A stretch of 64,000 bases of DNA from an uncultured Oscillospiraceae bacterium (GCA_947630785.1 CANRIW010000001.1:62001-126000), one strand, 5' to 3'; counted from the first letter of the stretch, positions 19,038 to 29,310 are shown. Notes: generated by a model from the sequence alone, not told the origin. Made by a program: numbers and translations.

Positions 19038-19751
19038 TTATTCGGTACCGGGCAGGGGCGGACGGGGTCCGAACAGGGCGGTGCCCACCCGGATGTGGGT
19101 GGCCCCGGCTTTGATGGCGTCGGGGTAGTCGTCGCTCATGCCCATGGATAGAGTCCCGTATTCTGTCTTATTATCGCTTATTTGGCTTCTTATGTCAACA
19201 GCTAAATGGTGCAAATTTTCAAAAAATCTGAAATTTGCCCCTAAATATTGTGCCCGCGGTGGAATGCACATGAGCCCGCGAAGGTTTACATGTGTCATAT
19301 TCGCCGCCAAAGCGGCCATTTGAGGGACCTCCTGCGGCAAAAAGCCCGATTTGCTCTCCTCTCCGGCCAGGTTGACCTCCAGCAGGATATCCTGGACGAT
19401 GCCCAGCTTGTCTGCCTGCCGGTCGATGGCCCGCAGCAATTTTTCCGAGGACGCAGAGTGGATCAGATCCACTTTGCCCACCACGTATTTTACCTTGTTG
19501 GTCTGCAAATGGCCGATAAAATGGAGGGCGGCGCCGGCGTAGGCGCCCTCCGCCAGGTGGGCGGTGAGCTCCTGCACCCGGTTCTCGCCGCAGACCGTGA
19601 TCCCGGCGGCGATGGCCGCCCGGATGGTATCGCCGGTCTGGGTCTTGGTGGCCGCCACCAGGGTGATCTCAGAGGGATCCCGCCCGGCGGCGCGGGCGGC
19701 GGCCGCGATATTGGCCTTCACCTTTGCGATGTTTTCCGCGAGAGCGGCCAT
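19038..19751 (-). CDS. yggS: PLP homeostasis protein YggS/YlmE
   Basis: A 237-residue single TIM-barrel PLP-binding protein. The cofactor lysine is Lys36 in LVAATKTQ. The conserved CGENRVQEL, HFIGHLQTNK and the C-terminal LSMGMSDDY with VGTALFG complete the family signature. It balances free pyridoxal phosphate and amino-acid pools; no catalysis is established. The ATG is one base after the stop of the HlyD-like gene, with AAGGTGG upstream, so it is coupled. It immediately precedes sepF. Confidence 0.95.
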   Translation of the reverse strand: MAALAENIAKVKANIAAAARAAGRDPSEITLVAATKTQTGDTIRAAIAAGITVCGENRVQELTAHLAEGAYAGAALHFIGHLQTNKVKYVVGKVDLIHSASSEKLLRAIDRQADKLGIVQDILLEVNLAGEESKSGFLPQEVPQMAALAANMTHVNLRGLMCIPPRAQYLGANFRFFENLHHLAVDIRSQISDNKTEYGTLSMGMSDDYPDAIKAGATHIRVGTALFGPRPPLPGTE

Positions 19752-19752
19752 C

Positions 19753-21027
19753 TCAGCGCACCACCTTTCCGTCGAACAGGCCGGCCGTGGTCAGGATCAG
19801 TTCGTCCCCCGGACGGAGGCGGTCCCGGGCGTTTTCATCCGCCGGACGGACCAGATAGTAGGTGTCGGCGGTATAGACCACCTCCACCTCCTGCCGCTCC
19901 GCCTGGGAGCTGACCAGAGTGTAGACAAAGTAATGGTTGACCTCTTTGGCGCCGGTGACATTCCCCTCCTCGTCGGTTACGTCCTCCGTCACGGTTTCGA
20001 CGTCCAGAGCCCGCCGGGGGATGCGGATGCCCTCAAGCTCGTCCAGAATCACGTCCACCGTCTGCACCCGGAGCAGAGTGGTGTCGGCCAGGTCGGACCG
20101 GGCGGAAAAAATGGCCAGCGTCTGGTCGTCTCCCACTTCCAGCCGGTCCAGGGTCATGGTGACCGATCCGTACCAGCCGTCAGAAAAGGAGAGCGCGTAG
20201 CGCCTGCCCTCCGCCAGACCGGGGTTGCCGCCGGGCAGCAGGGCGGCAAAATACCAGGTGGAGCCGGTGATGAGCTTGCCGGCGGCGGAGGGGTCCCCGG
20301 AGCGCTGGTCGTCCAGCAGGCCGGCCAGCTGTTCGGCGGTGAGTTCGTCCAGCATATCGGGGGTGACGGCGCTCTCCCAGCCGTCGGTCTCGCCGGAGAA
20401 CACGCCGGGGAAGGGGGCGTACACTGTCTGCGACACCTGGCCCATGGAGCGGTTCAGCTCCGCCAGTTGGGACCGCTTGTCCGCGATGAGCTGGTTCAGC
20501 TCGCCGGCGGCGCTGTCCTCAAAAAGGAGGGCCCGGCGGAACACGGAGGTGCGCAGGGACAGGGCGGTGCTGTCCATAGCGGACAGATCGCGGCCGGCGG
20601 CCAGGGAGCGGAGCTCCACCACCGCGTCCACGATCTGGTCGTCCAGGGCGGCGGCGTCCGCCGTGCCGGAGGCCCCCGCGTTGAGCGCGTATTCCAACTG
20701 CGCGATCTCCGACTCCAGGGAGCGGATGGACTGGCGGATGTTCAGCGCGGAGGGGTCGCTGTAAAAGAGGGCCACCGCGTCCCCCGCCGCGGCCTTCTCG
20801 CCCTCGGCCAGGATCAGATCCAGGTAACCGCTGCCGCCGGGCAGGACGGACTCCCTGCGCACCACGACGCCCCGGCTCTCCACCCCCACCCGCTGGGTAT
20901 AGGAGTAGGCGGTGGTGGTGACCAGGTCGGTCCGCCAGGCCTGGAAGATGTACACGGCCATATAGGCCAATACGCCGATGCACAGCACGGCGACCAGCAC
21001 TTTTTGGGTCAGCTTGCTCTCTTTCAT
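19753..21027 (-). CDS. HlyD-like membrane adaptor protein of the ylm/sepF cluster
   Basis: 424 residues. One N-terminal membrane anchor (VLVAVLCIGVLAYMAVYIF, about 10-28) is followed by a barrel-sandwich segment (ESRGVVVRRESVLPG, GEKAAAGDAVALFY), a coiled-coil hairpin (about 95-215), and beta-rich C-terminal parts. This resembles the periplasmic adaptor (HlyD) architecture, but no transporter partner is adjacent. Clostridia commonly carry this gene next to sepF; its role there is not known and may involve the cell envelope or division. The ribosome binding site is weak (AAAGGT, distant). Confidence 0.75.
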   Translation of the reverse strand: MKESKLTQKVLVAVLCIGVLAYMAVYIFQAWRTDLVTTTAYSYTQRVGVESRGVVVRRESVLPGGSGYLDLILAEGEKAAAGDAVALFYSDPSALNIRQSIRSLESEIAQLEYALNAGASGTADAAALDDQIVDAVVELRSLAAGRDLSAMDSTALSLRTSVFRRALLFEDSAAGELNQLIADKRSQLAELNRSMGQVSQTVYAPFPGVFSGETDGWESAVTPDMLDELTAEQLAGLLDDQRSGDPSAAGKLITGSTWYFAALLPGGNPGLAEGRRYALSFSDGWYGSVTMTLDRLEVGDDQTLAIFSARSDLADTTLLRVQTVDVILDELEGIRIPRRALDVETVTEDVTDEEGNVTGAKEVNHYFVYTLVSSQAERQEVEVVYTADTYYLVRPADENARDRLRPGDELILTTAGLFDGKVVR

Positions 21028-21073
21028 GGGGGGTGATCAGACCTTTCCGCGGGTTCTCTCTATAGAAGAGCCG

Positions 21074-21319
21074 TCAATCCTCGCCGATGGCCAGGGGGTG
21101 CTCCGGGGTGATGGTGGAGATGGCGTGCTTGTAGATGACCTGCTGTTTGCCTTCGGATACCACCACTACCACGTAGGGGTCGAAGGCGGTGATGACGCCC
21201 CGGAGCTGGTAGCCGTTCATCAAAAACACGGTGACACGGGCGGCCGTCCGGCGGGCGGAGGACAAGAAGGCGTCCTGGATGTTGGGCTGTCTGCTGACAG
21301 CGACGGTGGAAAGACTCAT
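21074..21319 (-). CDS. hfq: RNA chaperone Hfq
   Basis: An 81-residue Sm-like protein. The Sm1 motif runs NIQDAFLSSARRTAARVTVFLMNGYQLRGVI, and Sm2 is the canonical YKHAISTI. The usual N-terminal NLQD..L and the F/Y-KH nucleotide pocket are kept. Hfq hexamers bind small RNAs and A-rich mRNA segments. It directly follows miaA, the order conserved from proteobacteria to clostridia, and here it precedes division genes in the same operon. AGGAG lies about 10 nt before the ATG. Confidence 0.95.
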   Translation of the reverse strand: MSLSTVAVSRQPNIQDAFLSSARRTAARVTVFLMNGYQLRGVITAFDPYVVVVVSEGKQQVIYKHAISTITPEHPLAIGED

Positions 21320-21370
21320 TTTTTACGCACTCCTTTTCTTTATAGCCGGTCGGGGCCGGCCTGAGTGCGT

Positions 21371-22315
21371 CTATTGTAAACCGCAGTCGGCGGCGAGTTT
21401 CGTCGAAAAAGCGAGGGCGGATGAAAAATCTGGAATTTTATCCCACAGATACCAGTGGGTGTCCCGGTTCCGCCTGAACCAGGTGAGCTGCCGCTTGGCG
21501 TACTGCCGGGAGCGGAGCTTGACCTCCTCCGCCCCCTGGTCCACGGGCCGGCCCTCCAGGATGGCGGCGGCCATCTCCTTGTAGCCGATGGCCTGCATGG
21601 CGGTGCAGTCCGGCGGCACGCCGTCGGCCAGCAGCCGGCAGACCTCCGCCTCCAGGCCCCGGTCCATCATCTCGTCCACCCGGCGGTCGATGCGCTCCCA
21701 CAGGTCCGCCCGGTCCTTGAAATTCAGCGCGATGGTCAGGGGGGCATAACGGTTCGGGATCTGCCGGCTCTCCTCGTCGTGCCGGGTGATGGTCCTGCCG
21801 GTGGACAGATATACCTCCAGCGCCCGGATGACGCGCTTCTCGTCGTTGGGGTGGATGCGCGCCGCCGCCTCCGGGTCCACCGCCGCCAGTTCTTCCCGCA
21901 GGGCGGGGAGACCCTCGGCCTTCACCCGTGCCTGTAATTCCTCCCGGAGGCCGGACGCGGCCTCGAAGGGGGCGAACTGCCGCCCGGCGATGAGATGGTC
22001 GATGTAGAGGCCGGTGCCCCCGGCGATGACGGGCAGCTTTCCACGGGCGAGGATATTGTCCACGATGGGGACGGCCTCCGCCACGTACCGGGCTACGGAA
22101 TAATTCTCCTCCGGGTCGGCCACGTCGATCATGTGGTGAGGGACGCCCCCCATCTCCTCCGCCGTGGGCTTGGCGGTGCCGATGTCCATCCGGCGGTAGA
22201 TCTGCATGGAGTCGGCGGACACCACCTCGCCGTTCAAGTGTTGGGCCAGGGCCACGGCCAGGGCGGTCTTGCCGGAGGCGGTGGGGCCGCAGACGACCAA
22301 TACGTTCGGTTTCAC
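21371..22315 (-). CDS. miaA: tRNA dimethylallyltransferase MiaA
   Basis: A 314-residue enzyme that isopentenylates A37 of tRNAs reading UNN codons. The P-loop is GPTASGKT near the N-terminus, then SADSMQIYRRMDIGTAKPT, GGTGLYIDHL and the C-terminal RQYAKRQLTWFR. The start is GTG 22315 behind GGGAGGTGAGG; no suitable ATG lies upstream. It is first in the minus-strand operon and shares a divergent control region with the helicase gene. Confidence 0.96.
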   Translation of the reverse strand: MKPNVLVVCGPTASGKTALAVALAQHLNGEVVSADSMQIYRRMDIGTAKPTAEEMGGVPHHMIDVADPEENYSVARYVAEAVPIVDNILARGKLPVIAGGTGLYIDHLIAGRQFAPFEAASGLREELQARVKAEGLPALREELAAVDPEAAARIHPNDEKRVIRALEVYLSTGRTITRHDEESRQIPNRYAPLTIALNFKDRADLWERIDRRVDEMMDRGLEAEVCRLLADGVPPDCTAMQAIGYKEMAAAILEGRPVDQGAEEVKLRSRQYAKRQLTWFRRNRDTHWYLWDKIPDFSSALAFSTKLAADCGLQ

Positions 22316-22353
22316 GGCCTCACCTCCCGGATGGCGATATCATTACAGGTTAC

Positions 22354-22382
22354 ATAATAGCACAACCCCGGCCCGGTTTCAA
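22354..22382 (-). promoter_or_regulatory. Promoter of the miaA-hfq-sepF-divIVA operon
   Basis: On the minus strand: TTGAAA (22377-22382), a 17-nt spacer and TATTAT (22354-22359), about 40 nt before the miaA GTG. Confidence 0.8.
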
Positions 22383-22429
22383 CGGCAAAATCGCGGCGAA
22401 AAAAGGGGAACGAAACCTGAATGCCGCAC

Positions 22430-22458
22430 TTGCGCCGGGCGGCTTGATTTGGTATAAT
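22430..22458 (+). promoter_or_regulatory. Promoter of the DEAD-box helicase operon
   Basis: TTGCGC (22430-22435), a 17-nt spacer and a perfect TATAAT (22453-22458). The ~97-nt leader before the start at 22562 is GC-rich and may be structured. Confidence 0.75.
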
Positions 22459-22561
22459 ATCCTGTCATCATGTGGCCCGGCGAGCGGGCCGCCGCCCCGA
22501 GGCCGGCGAAAGGGCCCCGCCGTCCGCCCGTTGGACGGTGAGAAAGGAAGATACTGTTTTT

Positions 22562-24448
22562 ATGAATTTCCGCGAGCTGGGGCTCAACGCCCCCATTCTG
22601 CGTGCCCTCACCCAGGCGGGCTACACCGAGCCCACCCCCATCCAGGCCCAGGCCATCCCCCCGGCCCTGGCGGGGCGGGACGTGCTGGGCTGTGCCCAGA
22701 CCGGCACCGGCAAGACCTGCGCCTTCGCCGCCCCCATCCTCCAGCGGCTGGACGGGGCCCATCCCAGGCCCAGGGTCATCCGGGCCCTGATCCTCACTCC
22801 CACCCGGGAGCTGGCCATCCAGATCCAGGACTCGTTTTTGGCCTACGGGCGCAATCTGTCCCTCAAGTCCGCCGTCATCTTCGGCGGGGTGGGCCAGCAG
22901 CCCCAGGTGGACGCCATCCGCGCGGGGCTGGACATCCTGGTGGCCACGCCGGGGCGGCTGCTGGACCTCCAGGGCCAAAACCTGCTGGATCTGTCCCACA
23001 TCGAGATCTTCGTGCTGGACGAGGCCGACCGGATGCTGGACATGGGCTTCATCCACGACGTGAAGCGGGTGCTGAAGTTGCTGCCGGCGAAAAAGCAGAC
23101 CATGCTGTTCTCCGCCACCATGCCCCCGGAGGTGATGGGCCTGGTGAACGGCCTGCTGCATGATTACGTCCGGGTGGCGGTGGACCCGGTGTCCTCCCCG
23201 GTGGAGGCCATCGAGCAGTCCCTGTACTACGTGGACAAGGCCAACAAGACCAGGCTGCTGGCCCATCTGATGAACGAGAAGCACATCCCCTCCGCCCTGG
23301 TGTTCTCCCGCACCAAGCACGGGGCCAACCGCATCGCGGGGGATCTGGTCAAGCGGGGCATCTCCGCCGCCGCCATCCACGGCAACAAGAGCCAGACCGC
23401 CCGGGTCCAGGCCCTGTCCGACTTCAAGGCGGGCCGCATCCGGGTGCTGGTGGCCACCGACATCGCCGCCCGGGGCATCGACATCGAGGACCTGCCCTGC
23501 GTGTTCAACTACAACCTGCCCGACGTGCCCGAGACCTACGTCCACCGCATCGGCCGCACCGGCCGGGCGGGCAAGGGGGGCACCGCCATCGCCTTCTGCC
23601 AGTTCGACGAGAAGGACGAGCTGAAGGGTGTCGAAAAGCTGCTGGGCAAGGCCATCCCCGTGGTGGAGGACCACCCCTATCCCATGGAGAACTTCGACCC
23701 GCCCCAGAAGGACAAGCACGGCAAGATTGTCAATGCCGAGGACGCCGAGGCCAGGGCCGCCGCCAAGGAGCGCCGCCGGGAGCGGGACGCAGAGAACAAG
23801 GCCAGGGCGGAGGAGCGGAAGCAGGCCGCCGATCAGCCCGCCGCCGCGCCGGAGACCCCCGCCGAGGGGGAAGCCCCAGCCAAAAAGAAACGCCGCCGCA
23901 AGAAGAAGTCCGGCGAGACCGCCGCCCCGGAGCCGGAAAACGCGACAACTCAGCGTATCCCGGAGGCAAAACTCAACGCACAGCAATCGCAAGAACCGGA
24001 GGAAGAGCCTTGGATGCCCAAACTGCGCTTCGACCGGCCCCTGTCCGCCGGGGTGCGCCAGGGGCGGCTGGAGGACACCTTGCCGGCGGAGCCCTCCATG
24101 CCCGCTGCCGACTTTTACAAGCCCAACCCCCTGGACTCCGACGTGATCATGGACGCCACGGCCCGGCTGCTGGCCCCCCGGAAGCCCCTGCCCGGCCAGT
24201 CCCGCCCCCAGCAGCCCCAACGGGAGCGGGGGGAGCGGGCCACCCCCAAGAGCGCCAGAGAGGAGCGGCGGCAGTCCGACCGGGACAAACAGCGGGAGGA
24301 GCGGCGGCAGGCCGCCCAGACCGGGAAAAAGCGCCGCCGTCACAGCCGCAAATCCGGCGGAGAGGCCCGCCCCGCCGCCGGACAGAAGGACTCCACCCAG
24401 CAAAAAAGCCTCATGCGGCCCTACTATCTGAGCGATGACCACAAATAA
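22562..24448 (+). CDS. DEAD-box ATP-dependent RNA helicase, RhlE-like, with long basic tail
   Basis: A 628-residue RNA helicase. The core (1 to about 370) has the Q motif ([10 protein letters not shown]), motif I AQTGTGKT (near 45), PTRELA, DEAD at 153-156, [11 protein letters not shown] and [10 protein letters not shown]. The tail (about 371-628) is low-complexity, K/R/E/P-rich, including KKKRRRKKK runs, probably for RNA or ribosome contacts. It matches the RhlE/CsdA-type helicases with disordered extensions. I chose ATG 22562 because the family begins MNFRELGL; the in-frame upstream part to 22472 lies inside the leader. It overlaps the next gene by 14 bases. Confidence 0.93.
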   Translation: MNFRELGLNAPILRALTQAGYTEPTPIQAQAIPPALAGRDVLGCAQTGTGKTCAFAAPILQRLDGAHPRPRVIRALILTPTRELAIQIQDSFLAYGRNLSLKSAVIFGGVGQQPQVDAIRAGLDILVATPGRLLDLQGQNLLDLSHIEIFVLDEADRMLDMGFIHDVKRVLKLLPAKKQTMLFSATMPPEVMGLVNGLLHDYVRVAVDPVSSPVEAIEQSLYYVDKANKTRLLAHLMNEKHIPSALVFSRTKHGANRIAGDLVKRGISAAAIHGNKSQTARVQALSDFKAGRIRVLVATDIAARGIDIEDLPCVFNYNLPDVPETYVHRIGRTGRAGKGGTAIAFCQFDEKDELKGVEKLLGKAIPVVEDHPYPMENFDPPQKDKHGKIVNAEDAEARAAAKERRRERDAENKARAEERKQAADQPAAAPETPAEGEAPAKKKRRRKKKSGETAAPEPENATTQRIPEAKLNAQQSQEPEEEPWMPKLRFDRPLSAGVRQGRLEDTLPAEPSMPAADFYKPNPLDSDVIMDATARLLAPRKPLPGQSRPQQPQRERGERATPKSAREERRQSDRDKQREERRQAAQTGKKRRRHSRKSGGEARPAAGQKDSTQQKSLMRPYYLSDDHK

Positions 24449-25328
24449 CTACAGCGGAAGGCGGCGGGCCCGCTTCCCCCTGGGGCTCCGGGTCCTGCGG
24501 GCGGTCCTCATCCTGGCCGCCGTCGCCGCCCTGGGCGCGGCGTGGTTCCACTGGCAGTGCTGGGGGCTCATGACCACCCGGGCGGAGCTGACCTTGGACC
24601 GCCTGCCGGCGGGGTTCGACGGCTTTAAGATCGTCCACCTGTCCGACCTCCACGGCCACCAGTACGGGGAGGGGAACGCCGATCTGCTGGCGCGTGTGGC
24701 GGCGGAGGAGCCGGACATCATTGTCATGACCGGGGACTTCATTGACCGGGCGGAGCAGTTGGAGATGATCCCTGCCCTGGCGGACGGGCTGGTTGCCATC
24801 GCCCCCACCTATTACGTCACCGGCAACCACGAGTGGGCCACCGGCACCAACACGGTGCGGGAGCTGAAGCCCCTGCTGAAGGACCACGGGGTGACGGTGC
24901 TCACCAACCGGTATGAGATCTTGGAGCGGAACGGGGACCAACTGGTGCTGGCCGGGGTGGACGACCCCAACGGCTTCGGCGACCAGAAGACCCCGGAGGC
25001 GCTGGCGGAGGAGATCGGAGCGGAAAAGCCGGGGCTGTACACCGTCCTGCTGGCCCACCGCAACACCGAGTTCGACCGCTACGCCGCCGCCGGATACGAT
25101 CTGGTGCTGTCCGGCCACGGCCACGGCGGCATCGTCCGCCTGCCCTTTACCGACGGGCTGGTGGGTGCCAACCGGAAATTCTTCCCCACCCGCATGGCGG
25201 GGCTGTATACGGAGGGGGACAGCGCCCTCTACGTGTCCCGGGGCCTGGGGAACAACACCACCCCCGTCCACGGCTTCCGGCTGTTCAACCGGCCGGAGGT
25301 GGTGTCGCTGACCCTCCGGGCGGGATAA
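24435..25328 (+). CDS. Membrane-anchored metallophosphoesterase (YaeI/YkuE-like)
   Basis: 297 residues. One N-terminal membrane helix (about 18-38, [18 protein letters not shown]) precedes a calcineurin-like phosphoesterase domain facing outward. The dimetal motifs are [30 protein letters not shown] and LSGHGHGG in the expected order. Relatives such as YaeI and LpxG-like proteins cleave phosphodiester or lipid pyrophosphate; the substrate here is unknown. Its start lies inside the helicase 3' end, so the two are co-translated. Confidence 0.88.
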   Translation: MTTNNYSGRRRARFPLGLRVLRAVLILAAVAALGAAWFHWQCWGLMTTRAELTLDRLPAGFDGFKIVHLSDLHGHQYGEGNADLLARVAAEEPDIIVMTGDFIDRAEQLEMIPALADGLVAIAPTYYVTGNHEWATGTNTVRELKPLLKDHGVTVLTNRYEILERNGDQLVLAGVDDPNGFGDQKTPEALAEEIGAEKPGLYTVLLAHRNTEFDRYAAAGYDLVLSGHGHGGIVRLPFTDGLVGANRKFFPTRMAGLYTEGDSALYVSRGLGNNTTPVHGFRLFNRPEVVSLTLRAG

Positions 25329-25343
25329 AAAAGAAGGTTCCTT

Positions 25344-27206
25344 ATGGATTTTGACGCGGGACAATTCGATATCGCCGTCATCGGCGCGGGCCACGCGGGC
25401 ATCGAGGCCGCCCTGGCCGCCGCCCGGCTGGGGATGAGGACCCTGTGCTTTACCGTGAATCTGGACGCGGTGGGCAATATGCCCTGCAACCCGGCCATCG
25501 GCGGCACCGGCAAGGGCCAGCTGGTCCGGGAGATCGACGCCCTGGGGGGCGAGATGGGCCGGGCCGCTGACAAGGCCTGCATCCAGTACCGGATGCTCAA
25601 CCGGGGGAAGGGCCCCGCCGTGTGGTCCCTCCGGGCCCAGGCCGACCGCCGCCGGTACCAGGAGGTCATGAAGCACACCCTGGAGTTGCAGGAAAACCTG
25701 TGGGTGAAGCAGGCGGAGGTCACCGAGATCCTGACGGAGGACGGGCGCGTCTCCGCCGTCCGCACCGCCACCGGGGCCACCTATCAGGTCAAGGCCGCCA
25801 TTATCGCCAGCGGCACCTATCTGGGGGGCCGCACCATCGTGGGGGAGGTCACCCGCACCTCCGGGCCCGACGGCATGGCCGCCGCCACCGCCCTCACCGG
25901 CTGCCTGGAGAGGCTGGGCCTGTCCCTCCGGCGGTTCAAGACGGGCACGCCCCCCCGCATCCACCGGCGAAGCGTGGACTTCTCCAAACTGGAGATGCAG
26001 GCGGGGGACCAGGACGCCTCCCCCTTCTCCTATTCTACTGATATTTCCCCGGAAAACCGGGCGGTGTGCTGGCTCACCTGGACCAATGAGGCCACCCATC
26101 AGGTGATCCGGGACAATCTGGACCGCTCGCCCCTGTTCTCCGGGGTCATCGAGGGGGTGGGCCCGCGCTATTGCCCCTCCATCGAGGACAAGGTGGTCCG
26201 CTTCCCGGACAAGCCCCGGCACCAGCTTTTTCTGGAGCCCATGGGCCTGAACACCGAGGAGCTCTATTTGCAGGGCTTTTCCTCCTCCCTGCCGGAGGAG
26301 GTGCAGCTGCAAATGCTCCACACCATTCCCGGCCTGGAGCGGGCCGAGATGACCCGGGCGGCCTACGCCATCGAGTACGACTGCGTGGACCCCACCGAGC
26401 TTCTGCCCACATTGGAGTGCAAGAAGGTGGCCGGCCTCTACGGGGCGGGTCAGTTCAACGGCTCCTCCGGCTACGAGGAGGCCGCCGCCCAGGGCCTGGT
26501 GGCGGGGGTCAACGCCGCCCTGAAGCTCAAAGGCGAGCCGCCGCTGATTTTGACCCGCATGGACGGGTATATCGGGGTGCTCATCGACGACCTGGTGACG
26601 AAAGGGACCAACGAGCCCTACCGGGTGATGACCTCCCGCACCGAATACCGGCTCCTCCACCGGCACGACAACGCTGATAAGCGGCTCTGTGCCATCGGCC
26701 GCCGGGTGGGGCTGGTGAGCGGGGAGCGGCTGGCTCAGGTTGAGGAAAAATACGCCGCCGTGGACCGGGAGATCAAACGGCTGGAACACACCGGCGCGCC
26801 CCCCTCCCCGGAGCTGGACGGGTTTCTGGCGGAGCGGGGCGAGCCCCCCTGCCCCCACGGGGCAAGGCTCATCGACCTGCTGCGGCGGCCCCGGCTGGGG
26901 TACGCGGAGCTGGCCCCCTTCGATTCGGATCGACCCGCCCTCTCCCGGGAGATCGCGGAGCAAGTTGAGATTTCCGTGAAGTACGAGGGGTACATCCAGC
27001 GCCAGACCCGGCAGGTGGAGGAGATGAAGCGGCTGGAGGCCCGGCCTCTGCCGGCGGACATCGACTACCTGTCCATCCGGGGCCTGCGGCTGGAGGCCCG
27101 GCAGAAGCTGGACAAGATCAGGCCGCTGAACATCGGCCAGGCGGGCCGCATCTCCGGGGTGTCCCCGGCGGACGTGGCCGCGCTGATGATCTGGCTGGAG
27201 AAATAG
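25344..27206 (+). CDS. mnmG: tRNA uridine-5-carboxymethylaminomethyl modification enzyme MnmG (GidA)
   Basis: A 620-residue FAD protein that with MnmE installs cmnm5 on U34 of tRNAs. The FAD-binding start is [19 protein letters not shown]. The family block [20 protein letters not shown], the cysteine region YCPSIEDK, and the C-terminal [15 protein letters not shown] with the helical tail are all present and full length. Its partner mnmE is not in this window. AGAAGG precedes ATG 25344. Confidence 0.97.
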   Translation: MDFDAGQFDIAVIGAGHAGIEAALAAARLGMRTLCFTVNLDAVGNMPCNPAIGGTGKGQLVREIDALGGEMGRAADKACIQYRMLNRGKGPAVWSLRAQADRRRYQEVMKHTLELQENLWVKQAEVTEILTEDGRVSAVRTATGATYQVKAAIIASGTYLGGRTIVGEVTRTSGPDGMAAATALTGCLERLGLSLRRFKTGTPPRIHRRSVDFSKLEMQAGDQDASPFSYSTDISPENRAVCWLTWTNEATHQVIRDNLDRSPLFSGVIEGVGPRYCPSIEDKVVRFPDKPRHQLFLEPMGLNTEELYLQGFSSSLPEEVQLQMLHTIPGLERAEMTRAAYAIEYDCVDPTELLPTLECKKVAGLYGAGQFNGSSGYEEAAAQGLVAGVNAALKLKGEPPLILTRMDGYIGVLIDDLVTKGTNEPYRVMTSRTEYRLLHRHDNADKRLCAIGRRVGLVSGERLAQVEEKYAAVDREIKRLEHTGAPPSPELDGFLAERGEPPCPHGARLIDLLRRPRLGYAELAPFDSDRPALSREIAEQVEISVKYEGYIQRQTRQVEEMKRLEARPLPADIDYLSIRGLRLEARQKLDKIRPLNIGQAGRISGVSPADVAALMIWLEK

Positions 27207-27224
27207 AGAATTGAGGGTGTTACC

Positions 27225-28559
27225 ATGAGAAAATGGCTGGCCATCCTGGCCTGTAAGGTCCTGCGGTTCGTGGGCGGGCTCATCGGCAGAGGGAGCTCCC
27301 TGCCGGGACAGATCGCCTTGCGCCTGTGCCCCGACGTGCTGGGCCGGCTGGAGCTGCCCCCCTATGTCATCGCCGTCACCGGCTCCAACGGCAAGACCTC
27401 CACGGTGGAGATGATCGCGTCCATCCTCACCGCCGCCGGGAAACGGGTGATTTACAACAAGGAGGGCTCCAACCAGATCGAGGGGGTGACCACCCTCCTG
27501 CTCACCAATGCCTCTATGGGCGGAAAGGTGAGGGGGGACGTGCTGCTGCTGGAGAGCGACGAGCGATACGCAAAATACACCTTCAAGTGGTTCCATCCCA
27601 CCCACTTCGTCATCACCAACCTGTACCGGGATCAGCTCACCCGCAACGGCCACCCGGAGTGGGTGTACGCCGCCATCGAGCCCGCCCTGCACCCGGACAC
27701 CACCCTGGTCCTCAACGCCGACGACCCCCTGGTGTCCCGGTTCGCCGTGGGCCGGGACCCGGCCAGGGTCAAGTGGTTCGGCCTGGACGAGTGCTCCGTC
27801 AGCACGAAGGAGCACCGGGGGATGTATCACGACGGGCTGCGCTGCCCGGTATGCTTCGGGCGGATGGAGTATTCCTGCTACCACTACGCCCACATCGGCC
27901 ACTACCGCTGCACCCAGTGCGGCTATGAGCGCCACGCCGCCGATTTCACCGCCACGGCGGTGGACCTGGACAAGGGCGTGCTGACCATCGGCGGGAAGAC
28001 CGAGATCAAGCTGGCCTTCAAATCCATCTACAACGTCTACAACATCCTGGCGGCCTGGTCGGCCTGTTCCCTGGCCGGGGTGGACGAGAACACCATGGCC
28101 GGGGTCATCAGCAACTATATCCTGAAAAACGGCCGGATGGTCACCTTCACTCTGGGGGAGCGGCGGGGCACCCTGCTCACCTCCAAGCACGAGAACTCGG
28201 TGGCCTACGACACCAACCTGGGCTATATCCGCAGCCAGAAAGAGGACTGCGTGGTGATGGTCATCGTGGACGCCATCAGCCGGAAGTATTTCACCGGGGA
28301 GACCAGCTGGCTGTGGGACATCGACTTCGACCTGCTGGACGCCCCCCACATCAAAGAGATCGTCCTGTGCGGCAAGTACGCCAACGATCTGGCCCTGCGG
28401 TTCGACTTCACCTCGGTGGACCCGGCCAAGGTGAAGGTCCGCTCCACCGTCCAGGAGGGCGTGGACCTGCTGCTGGGGGAGGGAAACGCCCCGCCCCAGT
28501 ATGTGGTCACCTGCTTCTCTGACCGGGACAAACTGCTGGCCCACGCCAAAAAGGATTGA
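27225..28559 (+). CDS. murT: Mur ligase-like lipid II isoglutaminyl synthase subunit MurT
   Basis: 444 residues of Mur-ligase type. The ATP loop is TGSNGKTST (GSNGKT at 53-58). A Cys4 zinc ribbon is inserted at Cys207-x2-Cys210 and Cys229-x2-Cys232, the MurT hallmark absent from other Mur ligases. The C-terminal DUF1727-type region follows. MurT activates the D-Glu alpha-carboxylate of the lipid II stem peptide for amidation, using ammonia delivered by GatD. The next gene is the GatD homologue, 15 bases on, so the pair is co-transcribed. The unusual state of GatD is reported separately. Confidence 0.93.
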   Translation: MRKWLAILACKVLRFVGGLIGRGSSLPGQIALRLCPDVLGRLELPPYVIAVTGSNGKTSTVEMIASILTAAGKRVIYNKEGSNQIEGVTTLLLTNASMGGKVRGDVLLLESDERYAKYTFKWFHPTHFVITNLYRDQLTRNGHPEWVYAAIEPALHPDTTLVLNADDPLVSRFAVGRDPARVKWFGLDECSVSTKEHRGMYHDGLRCPVCFGRMEYSCYHYAHIGHYRCTQCGYERHAADFTATAVDLDKGVLTIGGKTEIKLAFKSIYNVYNILAAWSACSLAGVDENTMAGVISNYILKNGRMVTFTLGERRGTLLTSKHENSVAYDTNLGYIRSQKEDCVVMVIVDAISRKYFTGETSWLWDIDFDLLDAPHIKEIVLCGKYANDLALRFDFTSVDPAKVKVRSTVQEGVDLLLGEGNAPPQYVVTCFSDRDKLLAHAKKD

Positions 28560-28574
28560 GGAGGTGTACCGCTG

Positions 28575-29306
28575 ATGGAAATGAAACTGGTCCACCTGTA
28601 CCCGGACGTGATGAGCCTCTACGGGGAGTACGCCAACATCGCCGTCCTCCGCCGCTGCCTGGAGGGGCTGGGCGCAGACGTGACGGTGGAGGAGATCGGC
28701 TTCGAGGACTCCACCGACTTCGCCTTCGCAGACTTCATCTATATGGGGGCCGGCACCGAGCGGGCCCAGAAATACGCGCTGGAAAAGCTGACCGCCCAGG
28801 CGGACGATCTGAAGGCGGCCATCGGCCGGGGAGTCCCCGTCCTGTTCACCGGGAACGCCATGGAGCTGCTGGGGAAGTCCGTCACCGACGCCAAGGGGAA
28901 AGTCTGGCCCTGCCTGGGCCTGGCGGACTACGCCACCGTGGAGACCGACAAACGGGACCCGGTGGATGTGGTCGCCCACAGCCCCCTGCTGGAGCGGCCG
29001 GCGGTGGGGTTCATGAACAAGTGCTCGGTGACCTCCGGTGTTGAAAAGCCCCTGTTCGACCGGCTGTCCCTGGGCTTCGGCAACGAGGCCAAGGGGGGCC
29101 CGGAGGGCTATGCCGAGGGAAGCGTCCTGGCCACCCACCTCACCGGGCCGGTGCTGGTGAAGAACCCGGAGCTGCTGGCGTTGGCGGTCAAACGCATCTT
29201 CGCCCTCAAGGGCCGGGAGGCCCCGGAGGTGGTCCCCGCCCTGCCCCACCAGGGGGAGGCGTACGAGGTGACACTGGCGGAGCTGTCCGCCCGGGCCAAG
29301 GGGTGA
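28575..29306 (+). CDS. GatD-family glutamine amidotransferase homologue lacking catalytic Cys and His
   Basis: 243 residues, co-linear with GatD (CobB/CobQ-type class I glutaminase). It has LYGEYANIAVLRR at the start, MGAGTERAQ, ELLGKS, GNEAKGGPEGY and ATHLTGPVLVKNP. In active GatD the nucleophile sits in ICGGYQFLGK and the catalytic His in TYLHGP. Here the same places read FTGNAMELLGK, with Gly93 at the Cys position, and THLTGP, with Thr190 at the His position. By sequence it cannot hydrolyse glutamine in the usual way. It is intact, in frame and paired with murT, so it may be a structural partner of an ammonia-using MurT. Identity as a GatD relative is confident; function is open. Confidence 0.82.
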   Translation: MEMKLVHLYPDVMSLYGEYANIAVLRRCLEGLGADVTVEEIGFEDSTDFAFADFIYMGAGTERAQKYALEKLTAQADDLKAAIGRGVPVLFTGNAMELLGKSVTDAKGKVWPCLGLADYATVETDKRDPVDVVAHSPLLERPAVGFMNKCSVTSGVEKPLFDRLSLGFGNEAKGGPEGYAEGSVLATHLTGPVLVKNPELLALAVKRIFALKGREAPEVVPALPHQGEAYEVTLAELSARAKG

Positions 29307-29310
29307 GCAG

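Noticed and set aside
24411..29249. Open minus-strand frame of about 1600 codons opposite mnmG, murT and neighbours
   Set aside because: It spans four well-supported plus-strand genes and is rich in Gly, His, Gln and Pro, typical of antisense shadows.
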